Shown: positions 44,104 through 53,816, numbered from the stretch's first letter. The stretch is 64,000 bases of DNA from Hyphomicrobiales bacterium (GCA_900467185.1 UBPA01000014.1:248001-312000); one strand, 5' to 3'. Made by a program: numbers and translations. The notes: generated by a model not told the origin, from the sequence alone.

Positions 44104-46056
44104 ATGATGTCCTTCTTCAACAACCTCCAAATTCTCACAAAGATCGCCGCGACCCTCGGCATGCTGATCCTGATCAGCATGGGAGTCAGCTACTCCAGCT
44201 ATGCGTCCCTCTCCAAGCTTGAGCAGACGGCGGCGATGACGGACCATACCTACAAAGTCATCAACGCCCTGAACGGCATCACCGCCGGCATGGTCGATCA
44301 GGAAACCGGCATGCGCGGCTATCTCGTATCGGCAGACGAGGCCTTCCTCGCGCCGCAGAAGGCCGGTGTCGCCGCCTATGAAGCGGATCTCAAGAACGTT
44401 CGAACCCTGACCTCCGACAACCCGGCGCAACAGAAGCGTCTGGATGCCCTGGAAGCCTTCGTCGCAACCTGGCACGAGACGGTCTCCAAGCCGGAACTCG
44501 CTTTCATGGCAAACCCGGCGACGCGCGATCAGGCACGTGCCATCGAGATCAGCGGGAGCGGCAAGGCCGCGATGGATGGCATCCGCGCGACCGTCGCGGA
44601 AATGATCGAGGTCGAGGCCGGCCTGCTGGGCGTTCGTGCCGAGGCGGCCGAAGCCGCAGCCGCATCCGGCCGCTTCGACAATATCGCCGGCGGTGCCGCC
44701 ATGCTGCTGGTCTCCCTTCTTGCTCTGATTGTTTTGAACGTCGCTCTCGTTCGTCCCGTGCGCGGCATGAACGATGCCATGCGCCATCTGGCCGCGGGAC
44801 GAACCGACATCACCATCCCGGGCAACGGGCGCGCCGATGAAGTCGGCGAGATGTCCGGCGCCGTCGAGGTGTTCCGTCAGGCCGCCATCGTCAACCGCCA
44901 GCTGGAACAGGACGCGGAAGCCGCCCGTCGGCAGGCCGAAGCCGACCGCGTTCGCCTGACGGCGGAAGCCGAAGCGGCCGCCCAGCAGCGCCTGAACGAG
45001 GCGACGTCCGGCCTCGCAAGCGGCCTGAAGCGTCTGGCCGCCGGCGACCTGACGTTCCAGCTGAACGAGCCGTTCTCGCCCGATTTCGAGGCTCTGCGCC
45101 ACGATCTCAACAATGCCGTGAGCCAGCTCGGCGAGACGCTTCGCTCCGTGGCGCAGGCCGCCGGTTCGATCGATGGCGGCTCGCAGGAAATCAGCCGCGG
45201 TGCCGACGACCTGTCCAAGCGCACGGAACAGCAGGCCGCATCGCTCGAAGAGACCGCCGCCGCCCTCGACCAGATCACGGCCAACGTCTCGAACTCCTCC
45301 AAGCGGGCCGACGAAGCGCGCTCGGTTGCCGTGCAGGCCAATTCGAGCGCCAGCCAGTCGGGCAAGGTGGTCGCCCAGGCGGTCGAAGCCATGGGCAAGA
45401 TCGAGGCCTCCTCGAACGAGGTCACGAACATCATCGGCGTCATCGACGAAATCGCGTTCCAGACCAACCTTCTGGCGCTCAACGCCGGGGTCGAGGCGGC
45501 GCGTGCGGGCGATGCTGGCAAGGGCTTTGCGGTCGTTGCCCAGGAAGTCCGCGAACTGGCGCAGCGCTCCGCCAAGGCGGCCAAGGAAATCAAGGAGCTC
45601 ATTCGCAACTCCTCCGTCGAGGTCCAGAACGGCGTTTAGCTGGTCAGCGAAACCGGCGTGGCCCTGCAGACGATCGAGGGTTACATCATCACCATCAACC
45701 AGCACATGGACTCCATCGCCACCTCCGCCCGGGAGCAGTCCGTCGGCCTCAGCGAAGTCAACATCGCCGTCAACCAGATGGACCAGGTGACCCAGCAGAA
45801 CGCGGCGATGGTCGAGGAAACCAGTGCCGCCGGCGTGACGCTTGCCAGTGAAAGCAGCAATCTGCGTCACCTGATCGGACAGTTCGTGCTCGGCGACATC
45901 GGCACGCAATCCTCGGCACTGCGTCAGGCGGCTGCCACCATGAAGGCCGCGAACGCGCCCCGATACGCCCCTGCACAGCCTGCCGCGCGTCCCCGCAAGG
46001 TCGCCGGGGCATCGGGCGGAAACACTGCAGTCAACGACGGATGGAGGGAATTCTGA
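44104..46056 (+). pseudogene. CHASE3-type methyl-accepting chemotaxis protein interrupted by one amber codon
   Basis: A 651-codon chemoreceptor frame, complete except for a TAG at 45637-45639. TM1 is about 10-30. A CHASE3-like four-helix sensor follows (about 31-190) with [20 protein letters not shown]2 is about 198-220, HAMP about 222-275, and the signalling hairpin has [20 protein letters not shown]. In related receptors the interrupted position lies in the descending helix (NGV-x-LVSETG), where Gln is natural, so CAG to TAG is the likely change. After the stop the same frame continues for 138 residues and ends with GWREF, which fits the x-W-x-x-F tail bound by CheR/CheB. Both the tail and the cheW overlap are intact, so the mutation is recent, or readthrough occurs, or the base is an error. 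Confidence 0.8.
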
Positions 46057-46523
46057 TGCACCATGCGGCAAACTCGGCGATGCTGGAAATCATCGCCTTC
46101 CGGCTCCACGATCAGGAGTTTTGCGTCCGCACCGTGACCATCCGCGAAATTCGCGGATGGGCCCCCGTGACGCCCATTCCCAAGGCGCCGCCGGAAGTCC
46201 TCGGCGTCGTGAACCTGCGCGGCACGGTCATTCCGGTGATCAACCTCGCGCTCAAGCTCGGCATGTATGGCGCCGAACCGACCGAGCGCAGCGCGATCGT
46301 CGTCACGGAGGTGCACGGCATGGTCATGGGCCTTCTCGTGGATCAGGTCTCGGATATCCTCATGGTCCCGGCCGACCTTCTCCAGCCCGTCCCGGACATC
46401 ACGTCGTCCGGCGCAACGGCCGTCTCCGACGGCATCATCGTCCAGCCGACCGGCATGATCTGCTTCCTGAACCTCGATCGGATGTTCAACAGAAGCGAAG
46501 CGGAACTGCTGTTCGCGGCATAG
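46056..46523 (+). CDS. cheW: CheW chemotaxis coupling protein
   Basis: A 155-residue coupling protein linking chemoreceptors to the kinase CheA. FRLHDQEFCVRTVTIREI is the first strand pair, and VLGVVNLRGTVIPVINLALKLG (split here as VLGVVNLRGTV and IPVINLALKLG) the conserved NLRG core. VVTEVHGMVMGLLVDQVSDI and ICFLNLDRMF follow. The start ATG 46056 overlaps the chemoreceptor stop (TGATG) and its GGAGG site lies inside that gene's last codons, so translation is coupled. If the amber in the receptor stops ribosomes, cheW expression should still be possible from its own site but could drop by polarity. Confidence 0.93.
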   Translation: MHHAANSAMLEIIAFRLHDQEFCVRTVTIREIRGWAPVTPIPKAPPEVLGVVNLRGTVIPVINLALKLGMYGAEPTERSAIVVTEVHGMVMGLLVDQVSDILMVPADLLQPVPDITSSGATAVSDGIIVQPTGMICFLNLDRMFNRSEAELLFAA

Positions 46524-46778
46524 TCCCGCTGGACCGGCGTCTGCAGCGGCGTTCCCGCGCTTCGGCGGGCATACCGCTCGAACTGTCGAAAGTCTGCAAC
46601 ACCGACAGTGTAAAACCGACGTTCCGGCGCACCCGTGCCGGGCGACCTAGCTGCAATTTTTTTTAAGTGTTATCAGCATGTTGGGGTAACTCGGCATTCT
46701 GAAAAGCGTTTCTGGTCGTTCGGAAACCGTTTACCACGCGTAAGCCACTGAATTCATTGCAGCCTTGGAACCGTTCGC
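46524..46778. other. Promoter region of the branched-chain-type ABC operon
   Basis: These 255 bases contain an A/T run (CAATTTTTTTTAAG near 46650) and possible promoter elements, but no gene. A periplasmic binding-protein gene, expected for this transporter, is not here. Confidence 0.45.
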
Positions 46779-47579
46779 TTGCCATTCCAGATCGCCTCGA
46801 CGACGCAGACGACCGAAAACCCCGTTATCGATGCTCGCGATCTCGTCAAGCGGTTCGACGGCATGACGGCGGTCGACGGGATGTCGCTGCGGCTGGCCCG
46901 GGGCGAGATGGTCGGGCTAATCGGGCCGAACGGGGCCGGCAAGACGACACTGTTCAATCTGATAGCGGGAACGCTGAAGCCAACCTCGGGCGAGATCCGG
47001 ATCGGCGGGCGCGACGCGTCGCAGGACCGGCCCGAACAACGGATCGGGCTCGGCATCGGGCGGACGTTCCAGATCCCCAAGCCGTTCCTCGAAATGACCG
47101 TGCTCGAGAATGTGCTCGCGGGCGCGCAGCATCAGGATGGCGAGAGCCTGCTCGCCAATTTTCTCCGCTTCGCCCATGTTCGCCGGCAGGAAAAGGCGGC
47201 GATCGAGAAGGCGCGCGCGCTGCTTGCCTTCGTCACCCTGTCCGATCTCGAGCACCAGCCGGCACGGGTCCTCTCCGGCGGGCAGCGCAAGCTGCTGGAG
47301 CTGGCGCGCATCCTGATGGCGGATCCGACCGCCATCCTGCTCGACGAACCCGCCGCCGGCGTCAATCCGGCACTGCTGGAAACGATCATCGAGCGCGTGA
47401 CGCACCTGAACGCCGAGGGCACCTCCATCCTCCTGATCGAGCACAACATGGACATGGTCTCGCGCCTCTGCTCGCGCGTCGTCGCCATGGCGCTGGGCAA
47501 GCCGCTCGCCGAGGGCACGCCGGCCGAGGTCGCGCGCGACCCCGCCGTGATCGAGGCCTATCTCGGAGCTATGGCATGA
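46779..47579 (+). CDS. livG: LivG-type ABC transporter ATPase
   Basis: A 266-residue ATPase of the branched-chain amino acid/urea class. Walker A is GPNGAGKTT (about 47-55), IGRTFQIPKPFLEMTVLENV holds the Q-loop and the LivG-typical T-F-Q-x-x-(K/R)-x-F, the signature is LSGGQRK (about 170), Walker B is AILLDEPAAGVNP and LIEHNMDMV has the switch histidine. The start is TTG 46779, since no ATG precedes the conserved region; the ribosome-binding site is poor. Its stop overlaps the next ATPase (ATGA at 47576). Confidence 0.9.
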   Translation: MPFQIASTTQTTENPVIDARDLVKRFDGMTAVDGMSLRLARGEMVGLIGPNGAGKTTLFNLIAGTLKPTSGEIRIGGRDASQDRPEQRIGLGIGRTFQIPKPFLEMTVLENVLAGAQHQDGESLLANFLRFAHVRRQEKAAIEKARALLAFVTLSDLEHQPARVLSGGQRKLLELARILMADPTAILLDEPAAGVNPALLETIIERVTHLNAEGTSILLIEHNMDMVSRLCSRVVAMALGKPLAEGTPAEVARDPAVIEAYLGAMA

Positions 47580-48340
47580 GCCACCTCCCCGCTTCGCCGC
47601 TCCGTCCGGCGCTCGATCTTCACGCACTCGTTGCCGGCTACGAGCCGGACCTGCCGATCGTCCGTGGCATCGACCTCGTCGTTCCCGAAGGCGATTTCGT
47701 CGTGCTGCTCGGCCCGAACGGGGCGGGGAAATCGACCCTGGTCAAGGCGATCGCCGGAGTCGTGCCGATCCATGCCGGTGCGGTTTTGCTCGCAGGCCAG
47801 GATATCACCAGCGTTCCCTCCCATCGCAAGATCGCGCGCGGCCTCGCCTTCGTTCCGCAGACCGAGAATATCTTCGCGACGCTGTCCATCCACGAGAACC
47901 TGCAGCTCGCCGCCGCCATCCTGCCGAAGGCCGATCGTGCCGGCCGGATCGACGGGCTCTACCGGCGCTTTCCCGACCTCGCCCGCCAACCCTCGCGGAT
48001 GGCCGGCGCCCTTTCGGGCGGGCAGCGGCAGATGCTCGCCGTCGCCCGCGCGCTGATCGTCGATCCTTCCGTTCTCATCCTCGACGAGCCCTCCGCCGGC
48101 CTGTCGCCGAAGATCGTCGGGGAGGTCTTCGCCATGCTGCAGGACATCAATGCCGATGGCGTCACCATCGTGCTCGTGGAGCAGAATGTGAAGGCGGCAC
48201 TGGCGATTGCGCGGCGTGCGGTCGTTCTGGTCGAGGGACGGATCCGGCACGAGGGGCCGGCGGACGGGCTGTTCGGCGACCCCCTGCTCGCCCGCCTTTA
48301 TCTCGGCGGATCGCACGCAGGAGAGAGTGGAGCGCCATGA
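47576..48340 (+). CDS. livF: LivF-type ABC transporter ATPase
   Basis: A 254-residue ATPase paired with the preceding one. Walker A is GPNGAGKST, PQTENIFATLSIHENLQLAA the LivF-type Q-loop region, the signature ALSGGQRQML, Walker B VLILDEPSAGLSP, and VLVEQNVKAAL carries Gln where LivG has the switch histidine, as usual for LivF. Both overlaps (47576 and 48337) are ATGA, so all four transporter genes are tightly coupled. Confidence 0.9.
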   Translation: MSHLPASPLRPALDLHALVAGYEPDLPIVRGIDLVVPEGDFVVLLGPNGAGKSTLVKAIAGVVPIHAGAVLLAGQDITSVPSHRKIARGLAFVPQTENIFATLSIHENLQLAAAILPKADRAGRIDGLYRRFPDLARQPSRMAGALSGGQRQMLAVARALIVDPSVLILDEPSAGLSPKIVGEVFAMLQDINADGVTIVLVEQNVKAALAIARRAVVLVEGRIRHEGPADGLFGDPLLARLYLGGSHAGESGAP

Positions 48341-49248
48341 ACCCGCAATTTCTCATGGACGGCCTCATTGCCGGCGCGATGATCGGCCTCGGCGCCATCG
48401 GCGTGACGCTGACCTATTCCATCCTGCGCTTTGCCAATTTCGGCCATGGCGAACTCCTGTCCTGGGGCGCCTACCTCGCGCTCGCCGTCAGCGGCGGGCT
48501 GGGTCTCGTCTCGGCATCGCTCACCCGACCGATCGGCCCCTTCTCCTTCGGCTGGTCGCTGCCGCTCGCCGCGATCGTCGCCATTCTCCTGACCGGCCTT
48601 CTGGCGCTCGCGGTGGATGCCGTTCTGTTCGGCAGGCTTCGGGCGCGGGCAAGTGCGGTCATCATTCTGGTCATGGCGAGTTTCGGCGCATCGCTGGCGC
48701 TCCGCAGCCTCCTCGAATTCCTGTTCACCTCAAAACCTGTTTACTTCACCAAAGCGCTGCAGATCGCCATGCCCGTAGGGGCCGGCCTGCGGGCAACGCC
48801 GGACCAGCTCCTGTCGCTCGGCGTCGGCCTTCTCGCCGTGCTTGCCGTGCATCTTCTCATGACGCGGACGGATATCGGCCGCTCCATGCGGGCGGTCAGC
48901 GAAAATCCGGCGCTCGCCGGGATCGCAGGCGTCGATGTGCGCCGCGTCATTCGCGTGGTCTGGATGCTCGGCGCGGGCCTTGCCTGCCTCGCCGGCATCA
49001 TGACCGGCCTGCTCGTGCAGATCCGGCCCTATCTCGGCCACGACCTTCTGCTGCCGCTCTTTGCCGCCGCCATCCTTGGCGGCATCGGCAGCGTGCCCGG
49101 CGCCATGCTCGCCGGTCTCATCGTCGGCCTGTCGGAAGCCGCAGCGGTGCAGCTCGTCGGCGCCGAATGGCGCGCGGCCGTCTCCTTCGTCATTCTGGTC
49201 GCGGTGCTCCTCATTCGCCCGCGCGGCCTGTTCGGGAGGTCGGCATGA
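48337..49248 (+). CDS. livH: LivH-type ABC permease
   Basis: A 303-residue inner-membrane permease with about eight hydrophobic helices. Family points are GLGAIGVTLTYSILRFANFG (about 18-37), GHGELLSWGAYLAL, TDIGRSMRAVSENPALA-GIAGVD (about 175-200), the cytoplasmic loop for ATPase contact, and GGIGSVPGAMLAGLIVGLSE. It forms the channel with the LivM-type protein. The imported compound may be a branched-chain amino acid, urea, an amide or another small compound. Confidence 0.9.
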   Translation: MNPQFLMDGLIAGAMIGLGAIGVTLTYSILRFANFGHGELLSWGAYLALAVSGGLGLVSASLTRPIGPFSFGWSLPLAAIVAILLTGLLALAVDAVLFGRLRARASAVIILVMASFGASLALRSLLEFLFTSKPVYFTKALQIAMPVGAGLRATPDQLLSLGVGLLAVLAVHLLMTRTDIGRSMRAVSENPALAGIAGVDVRRVIRVVWMLGAGLACLAGIMTGLLVQIRPYLGHDLLLPLFAAAILGGIGSVPGAMLAGLIVGLSEAAAVQLVGAEWRAAVSFVILVAVLLIRPRGLFGRSA

Positions 49249-50234
49249 GCCTCGATCTCCTCGCCTACGCCGCCTTCTTCCTGACGATGGCGCTGACCTA
49301 TGCCGTCATGTGCCTCGGGCTGAACCTGCAATGGGGGCAGACGGGACTGTTCAATGTCGGCATCGCCGCGTTCGTCGCCATCGGCGCCTATGTCTCGGCG
49401 CTCCTGACCACGCCGCCCACGCCGGACCGGTTCGGCGGCTTCGACCTGCCGATCCTTATCGGCTGGCTGGGGGGTGCGGCGGCGGCGGGCCTGGCCGCAT
49501 GGCTCGTCGGCGCGCTCACCATCCGGTTGCGATCCGATTATCTCGCCATCGCGACCTTCGGCGTGGCCGTCTGCATTCAGCTCTGCGTGCTCAATCTGCA
49601 GGGTCTGACCGGCGGCGCCTTTGGCATCGGCTTCATTCCCCGCCCCTTCTCGCAGCTCGCGGGCAATGCGCTCGCCTTCGGCCTTGCCAATCTCGCCTTG
49701 ATGGCGGGCCTCGTGACGGTTCTCTATCTCGCCCTCGAGCATCTGGCGCGAAGCCCCTGGGGCCGCGTGCTCCGGGCGATCCGCGAAGACGAGACGGCGG
49801 CGCAGGCGCTCGGCAAACGGCCGATCCGCTTCCGGCTGCAGGCCTTCACCATCGGCGGCGCCATCATGGGACTCGCCGGCGCGGCCCAGGGCCATTTCAT
49901 CGGCTTCATCGCGCCCGACAACTATCTGCCGGTGCTGACCTTTCAGGTCTGGGCCATGCTGATCGTCGGCGGCTCGGGCAACAATCGCGGCGCCATTCTC
50001 GGGGCGATCCTCGTCTGGGGGCTGTGGGCTCTCTCGGCCGCAGCCGTGTCCGCCTTCGTCCCCCCGGAACAGCAGGCGCGCGCCGCCGCGCTGCAGATCG
50101 TCGCGATCGGCGTCGGCCTGTGCGCCATCCTTCTTCTTCGACCCCGCGGCATTCTGGGCGAGCGCAGCGCGCTTGGCCCACGCGGAAAACGCGGGCGCAC
50201 GCCCGGGAGACATCCTGATGACCGAGCGCCCTGA
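49245..50234 (+). CDS. livM: LivM-type ABC permease
   Basis: A 329-residue permease with about nine to ten helices. LNLQWGQTGLFNVGIAAFVAI (split as LNLQWGQTGL and FNVGIAAFVAI) is the usual opening, RSDYLAIATFGVAVCIQL the central helix, SPWGRVLRAIREDETAAQAL the ATPase-contact loop, and MLIVGGSGNNRGAILGAIL the late glycine-rich helix. The last 25 residues are basic and probably cytoplasmic. Its final 17 bases overlap the next gene, which is thus part of the same transcript. Confidence 0.9.
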   Translation: MSLDLLAYAAFFLTMALTYAVMCLGLNLQWGQTGLFNVGIAAFVAIGAYVSALLTTPPTPDRFGGFDLPILIGWLGGAAAAGLAAWLVGALTIRLRSDYLAIATFGVAVCIQLCVLNLQGLTGGAFGIGFIPRPFSQLAGNALAFGLANLALMAGLVTVLYLALEHLARSPWGRVLRAIREDETAAQALGKRPIRFRLQAFTIGGAIMGLAGAAQGHFIGFIAPDNYLPVLTFQVWAMLIVGGSGNNRGAILGAILVWGLWALSAAAVSAFVPPEQQARAAALQIVAIGVGLCAILLLRPRGILGERSALGPRGKRGRTPGRHPDDRAP

Positions 50235-51678
50235 CCGCATTCGCCTCACCCCCGACCTCGAGATCAGCCGGCTTGTCTGCGGCCTCTGGCAGGTCGCCGA
50301 TATCGAGAAGAATGGCACGACGATCGACCCGGACAAAGGCGCCGATGCCCTGCAGGCCTATGCCCGTGACGGCTTCGACACGTTCGACATGGCCGATCAC
50401 TACGGCTCGGCCGAGCTGATCACCGGCCGCCTCCTGTCGCGGTACAGCAGTGAGCCGCGCCCCGTCGCCTTCACGAAGTGGTGCCCGGAACCGGGGCCGA
50501 TGACGCGGGAGATCGTGCGGCGCGGCATCGAGGAGCGCCTGGCGCGTCTCGGCGTCGAGCGGATCGACCTTCTGCAGTTCCATTGGTGGACGTTCGAGCA
50601 CCCGGCCTGGCTGGACGCGCTGCACGAGATGCAGCGCCTGAAGGACGAAGGCCTGATCGGCGCGCTGGGCCTGACGAATTTCGACGCAGGCCATCTGGGG
50701 CTGGCGCTGTCCGACGGCATCGAGATCGCGACCAATCAGGTGTCGTTTTCGCTCGTTGACCGGCGCGCCGCCGGCGCATTGTCGGATCTCTGCGCCAAGC
50801 GCGGCGTCAAGCTGCTCGCCTACGGCACGCTGTGCGGCGGGTTTCTGTCCGAAAAATGGATCGGCAAACCGGAACCGGACGCGATCCCCGACTGGAGCCG
50901 CTCGAAATACAAGCGCTTCATCGACACGGCCGGCGGCTGGGCCGCGTTTCAGGGCATCCTCGGAGCCGCATCGCGGATCGCCACGCGCCACCAGGTCTCG
51001 CTGTCGAACGTCGCCAGCCGCTGGGTGCTGGAGCATCCGGCCGTTGCCGCCACCATCATCGGCGCCCGGCTCGGCGAAAACGAGCACCGGGGCGACAATC
51101 TGAAGGTCTTCGGTTTCTCGCTCGACGCGCAGGACCATGCGGATCTCGATGCGGCTTTCGCCGCGACGCAGCCCATTCCCGGCGATTGCGGCGATGAATA
51201 TCGCAAGCCACCGTTCCTCACGGCGTCCGGCGATCTCAGCCACCATTTGAGCGCCATTCCCTCGGTCTATACCGCCGAGCCGGTCCCGGGCCGGCCGGGA
51301 CGCAGCCGCGTCTCCTCCGGCAGCATCTGGGAGCCGATCGCCGGCTACAGCCGCGCCGTCCGGGTGGGCGACCGCATCCACGTCTCCGGCACGACGGCCA
51401 CCCATGCGGCCGACCGTTGCGTCGCGCCGGGGGATGCCGGGGCGCAGGCCACCTACATTCTCGACAAGATCGCCGCGTCGATCACCGCGCTTGGCGGGTC
51501 GATGGAGGATGTCGTGAGGACGCGGGTCTATCTGCGCGACGCCAGCCAGTGGGAGCCGGTCTCCCGCGCCCACGGCCGCGCGTTCGGCACCGTCCTGCCC
51601 GCCAACACGATGGTGGAGGCGGGCGATCTGATCGGCGACTACGCGGTCGAGATCGAGGCGGACGCCATCTGCGACTGA
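50218..51678 (+). CDS. aldo/keto reductase-RidA fusion protein
   Basis: A 486-residue protein with two domains in one frame. Residues about 1-330 are an aldo/keto reductase: FDTFDMADHYGSAELITGRL (Asp and Tyr), AFTKWCPE (Lys), LLQFHWWTFEHP (His) and GARLGENEHRGDN, the cofactor end. Residues about 355-486 are a RidA/YjgF domain: GSIWEPIAGYSRAVRVGDRI, HVSGTTATH, then VVRTRVYLRDASQWEPVSRA with the arginine that binds the carboxylate, and MVEAGDLIGDYAVEIEADAI. RidA deaminates reactive enamines and imines, and the reductase could act on the carbonyl product. GGGAGA precedes ATG 50218; the gene overlaps the permease by 17 bases. Confidence 0.85.
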   Translation: MTERPDRIRLTPDLEISRLVCGLWQVADIEKNGTTIDPDKGADALQAYARDGFDTFDMADHYGSAELITGRLLSRYSSEPRPVAFTKWCPEPGPMTREIVRRGIEERLARLGVERIDLLQFHWWTFEHPAWLDALHEMQRLKDEGLIGALGLTNFDAGHLGLALSDGIEIATNQVSFSLVDRRAAGALSDLCAKRGVKLLAYGTLCGGFLSEKWIGKPEPDAIPDWSRSKYKRFIDTAGGWAAFQGILGAASRIATRHQVSLSNVASRWVLEHPAVAATIIGARLGENEHRGDNLKVFGFSLDAQDHADLDAAFAATQPIPGDCGDEYRKPPFLTASGDLSHHLSAIPSVYTAEPVPGRPGRSRVSSGSIWEPIAGYSRAVRVGDRIHVSGTTATHAADRCVAPGDAGAQATYILDKIAASITALGGSMEDVVRTRVYLRDASQWEPVSRAHGRAFGTVLPANTMVEAGDLIGDYAVEIEADAICD

Positions 51679-51694
51679 GCCGCAGACGGCAGGC

Positions 51695-52900
51695 TCAGGC
51701 GCGCTTGCGCCCGGGCAGCTTCGGCAGCAGGACCGTGAGCAGGCCGAGCAGCGGCAGATACGAGCAGAGGCGGTACACGAACTCGATGCCGTAGCGGTCG
51801 GCAAAGAGGCCGAGGACGGCCGCGCCGATGCCGCCGAACCCGAAGGCGAAGCCGAAGAACATGCCGGCGATCAGCCCCACCCGGCCCGGCACCAGCTCCT
51901 GCGCGAAGACCACGATGGCGGAGAACGCAGAGGAGAAGATGAAGCCGATGATGATGACCAGCGCCGAGGTCCAGAACAGATTGGCATAGGGCAGCATCAG
52001 CGCGAAGGGGATGACGCCGAGGATCGAGAACCAGATGACGACGCGCGCACCGAAGCGGTCGCCGATCGGCCCGCCGAAGAACACGCCCGCCGCGGACGCG
52101 CCCAGAAACAGGAACAGCATGACCTGCGCATCCTGCACGCCGACACCGAACTTCTCGATCGCGAAGAAGGTGAAGTAGCTCGAGAGGCTCGCGAGATAGG
52201 CATTCTTCGTCGCCGTGAGCACGGTGAGGACGGCCAGCGTCCACAGTACCTGATTGCGCGGCAGCGGCAGGGCACGATCGAGCATCGGCCGACCCGCCGT
52301 CGCACGGCGGTGGCGCAGATACCATGTGCTGACGAAGGACAGCACGATGAAGCCGACGATCGCGATGATCGAGAACCAGCCGAGCGTCTGCTGTCCGCGT
52401 GGAATGACGACGAACGCCGCCAGCAGCGGCCCGATGGCCGTTCCGGCATTGCCGCCCACCTGGAAGAAGGATTGCGCAAGCCCGTGCCGCCCGCCGGATG
52501 CGAGCCGCGCGACGCGCGAGGCTTCCGGATGGAAGACGGCGGAACCGACGCCGATGAGGCAGGCGCCGACGACCAGCACCTCGAAACTGTGCGCGAATGC
52601 CAGTGTGAACAGCCCAGCGCAGGTGGCGAGCATCGCCGCCGGCAGCGAGAAGGGCATCGGCCAGCGATCCGTCACCACGCCCACCACCGGCTGCAGCAGC
52701 GACGCCGTGACCTGGAATGCGAAGGTCAGAAGGCCGATCTGGACGAAGTCCAGCGCATAGTTCGCCTTGATCAGGGGATAGAGCGAGGTCAGCAGCGACT
52801 GCATGATATCGTTGAGCATGTGGCAGAAGCTGGCCGCCGCGATGATCGAAAAGGCCATGGTGTCCGCCCGGACCCCGCCTGGTGTGGTTACGCTCGCCAT
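51695..52900 (-). CDS. MFS transporter, Fsr (fosmidomycin-resistance)-like
   Basis: A 401-residue transporter with about twelve hydrophobic helices. HMLNDIMQSLLTSLYPLIK and LLTFAFQVTASLLQPVVG (residues about 28-70) closely follow the Fsr pattern; FHPEASRVARLASGGRHGLA is the loop between helices, and GGPIGDRFGARVV (about 265-277) is the MFS motif-A-like turn of the second half. ATG 52900 has GGAGGGGAGG upstream. Members export small acids or drugs; the physiological substrate here is unknown. It is divergent from an AraC gene, probably its regulator, and convergent with the AKR-RidA gene, 17 bases away. Confidence 0.85.
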   Translation of the reverse strand: MASVTTPGGVRADTMAFSIIAAASFCHMLNDIMQSLLTSLYPLIKANYALDFVQIGLLTFAFQVTASLLQPVVGVVTDRWPMPFSLPAAMLATCAGLFTLAFAHSFEVLVVGACLIGVGSAVFHPEASRVARLASGGRHGLAQSFFQVGGNAGTAIGPLLAAFVVIPRGQQTLGWFSIIAIVGFIVLSFVSTWYLRHRRATAGRPMLDRALPLPRNQVLWTLAVLTVLTATKNAYLASLSSYFTFFAIEKFGVGVQDAQVMLFLFLGASAAGVFFGGPIGDRFGARVVIWFSILGVIPFALMLPYANLFWTSALVIIIGFIFSSAFSAIVVFAQELVPGRVGLIAGMFFGFAFGFGGIGAAVLGLFADRYGIEFVYRLCSYLPLLGLLTVLLPKLPGRKRA

Positions 52901-53009
52901 GATCGGCCTCCCCTCCGTTTCGGCACGATCCGCGCCGTTTGCTCCTCCTACAGGCCTTGACGCTGGCCTGCCTTTGCGCTCTGGTCCACTTCTTTCGTGA
53001 GTGGGCCAA

Positions 53010-53816
53010 ATGCGCTTTCTGGATTTCCCGACAAAGGATGTCGATCTCGACGAACATCGCAAGAGCCTGAACCGGATCGATGCGGCGCAGGAGCCGCTCT
53101 ATGCGATCGGCCGGACCTACAAGGCCGGCATGCGCAGCCCCCTGCATTCGCATCGCAAGACGCAGCTCTGGCATGCGCGGCGCGGTGTGGTCGTGGTCGG
53201 CACGACCGATCGTCGCTGGATGATCCCGCCCGGCCACGGCCTCATCATTCCCGCCGGGCTGGAGCACGCATCGGAGACGATGAGCCCGGTCGAGATGCTG
53301 TCGATCTACGTCGATACGCAGCTGGCCCTGGTCGAGCGGCCGAAAGTGGTCAATGTCACCACGCTTGCCGCGAACCTGATGGACGAGCTGGTGCGCGATG
53401 CGACGCCCTTCCCCAATCCGCGGCGGCGGGAGCTGATCATGGATCTGCTGCTGGACGAGATGCAGCAATTGCCCGAGGTCCCGCTTGGCCTGCCGTTTCC
53501 GAACGACCCGCGGCTTGCCGCGGCCTGCCGGGCCTTTCTGGAGGCACCACGCGCGGTTGCGAGCATCGACGATTGGGCCGCGACGCTCGCCATGAGCCGC
53601 CGCAGCTTCACGCGCTTCTTTCGCGCGCAGACCGGCGTGAGCTTCGTGACATGGCGACAGCAGGCCTGCCTTTTCGCCTCACTGCCGCGGCTTGCCGCCG
53701 GGCATTCGATCACCAGCGTCGCGCTCGATGCGGGCTACGAGAACATCGCCGCCTTCACCACCATGTTCCGCCGCATGATGGGCAGCCCGCCGCGGCAATA
53801 TCTTCTCTCGCGCTAA
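53010..53816 (+). CDS. AraC-family regulator with cupin domain
   Basis: A 268-residue regulator. The N-terminal cupin (about 30-100) has SPLHSHRKTQLWHARRG with its histidines and IPPGHGLIIPAGLEHA. The C-terminal DNA-binding domain (about 165-265) includes WAATLAMSRRSFTRFFRAQT and ITSVALDAGYENIAAFTTMF, then MMGSPPRQYL. GTG 53001 is an alternative start. It is divergent from the Fsr-like pump over about 110 bases, and the ornithine cyclodeaminase gene follows on its own strand, so either may be regulated. Confidence 0.9.
   Translation: MRFLDFPTKDVDLDEHRKSLNRIDAAQEPLYAIGRTYKAGMRSPLHSHRKTQLWHARRGVVVVGTTDRRWMIPPGHGLIIPAGLEHASETMSPVEMLSIYVDTQLALVERPKVVNVTTLAANLMDELVRDATPFPNPRRRELIMDLLLDEMQQLPEVPLGLPFPNDPRLAAACRAFLEAPRAVASIDDWAATLAMSRRSFTRFFRAQTGVSFVTWRQQACLFASLPRLAAGHSITSVALDAGYENIAAFTTMFRRMMGSPPRQYLLSR

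Noticed and set aside
46757-48340. A 527-codon frame as one long protein over both ATPase genes
   Set aside because: Only its second half, from 47576, is the real LivF-type frame; the first half is out of frame with the LivG-type ATPase.
49029-50336. A 435-codon minus-strand frame over the permease genes
   Set aside because: Shadow of the LivH/LivM-type genes; composition is Arg/Glu/Gly-rich without structure.
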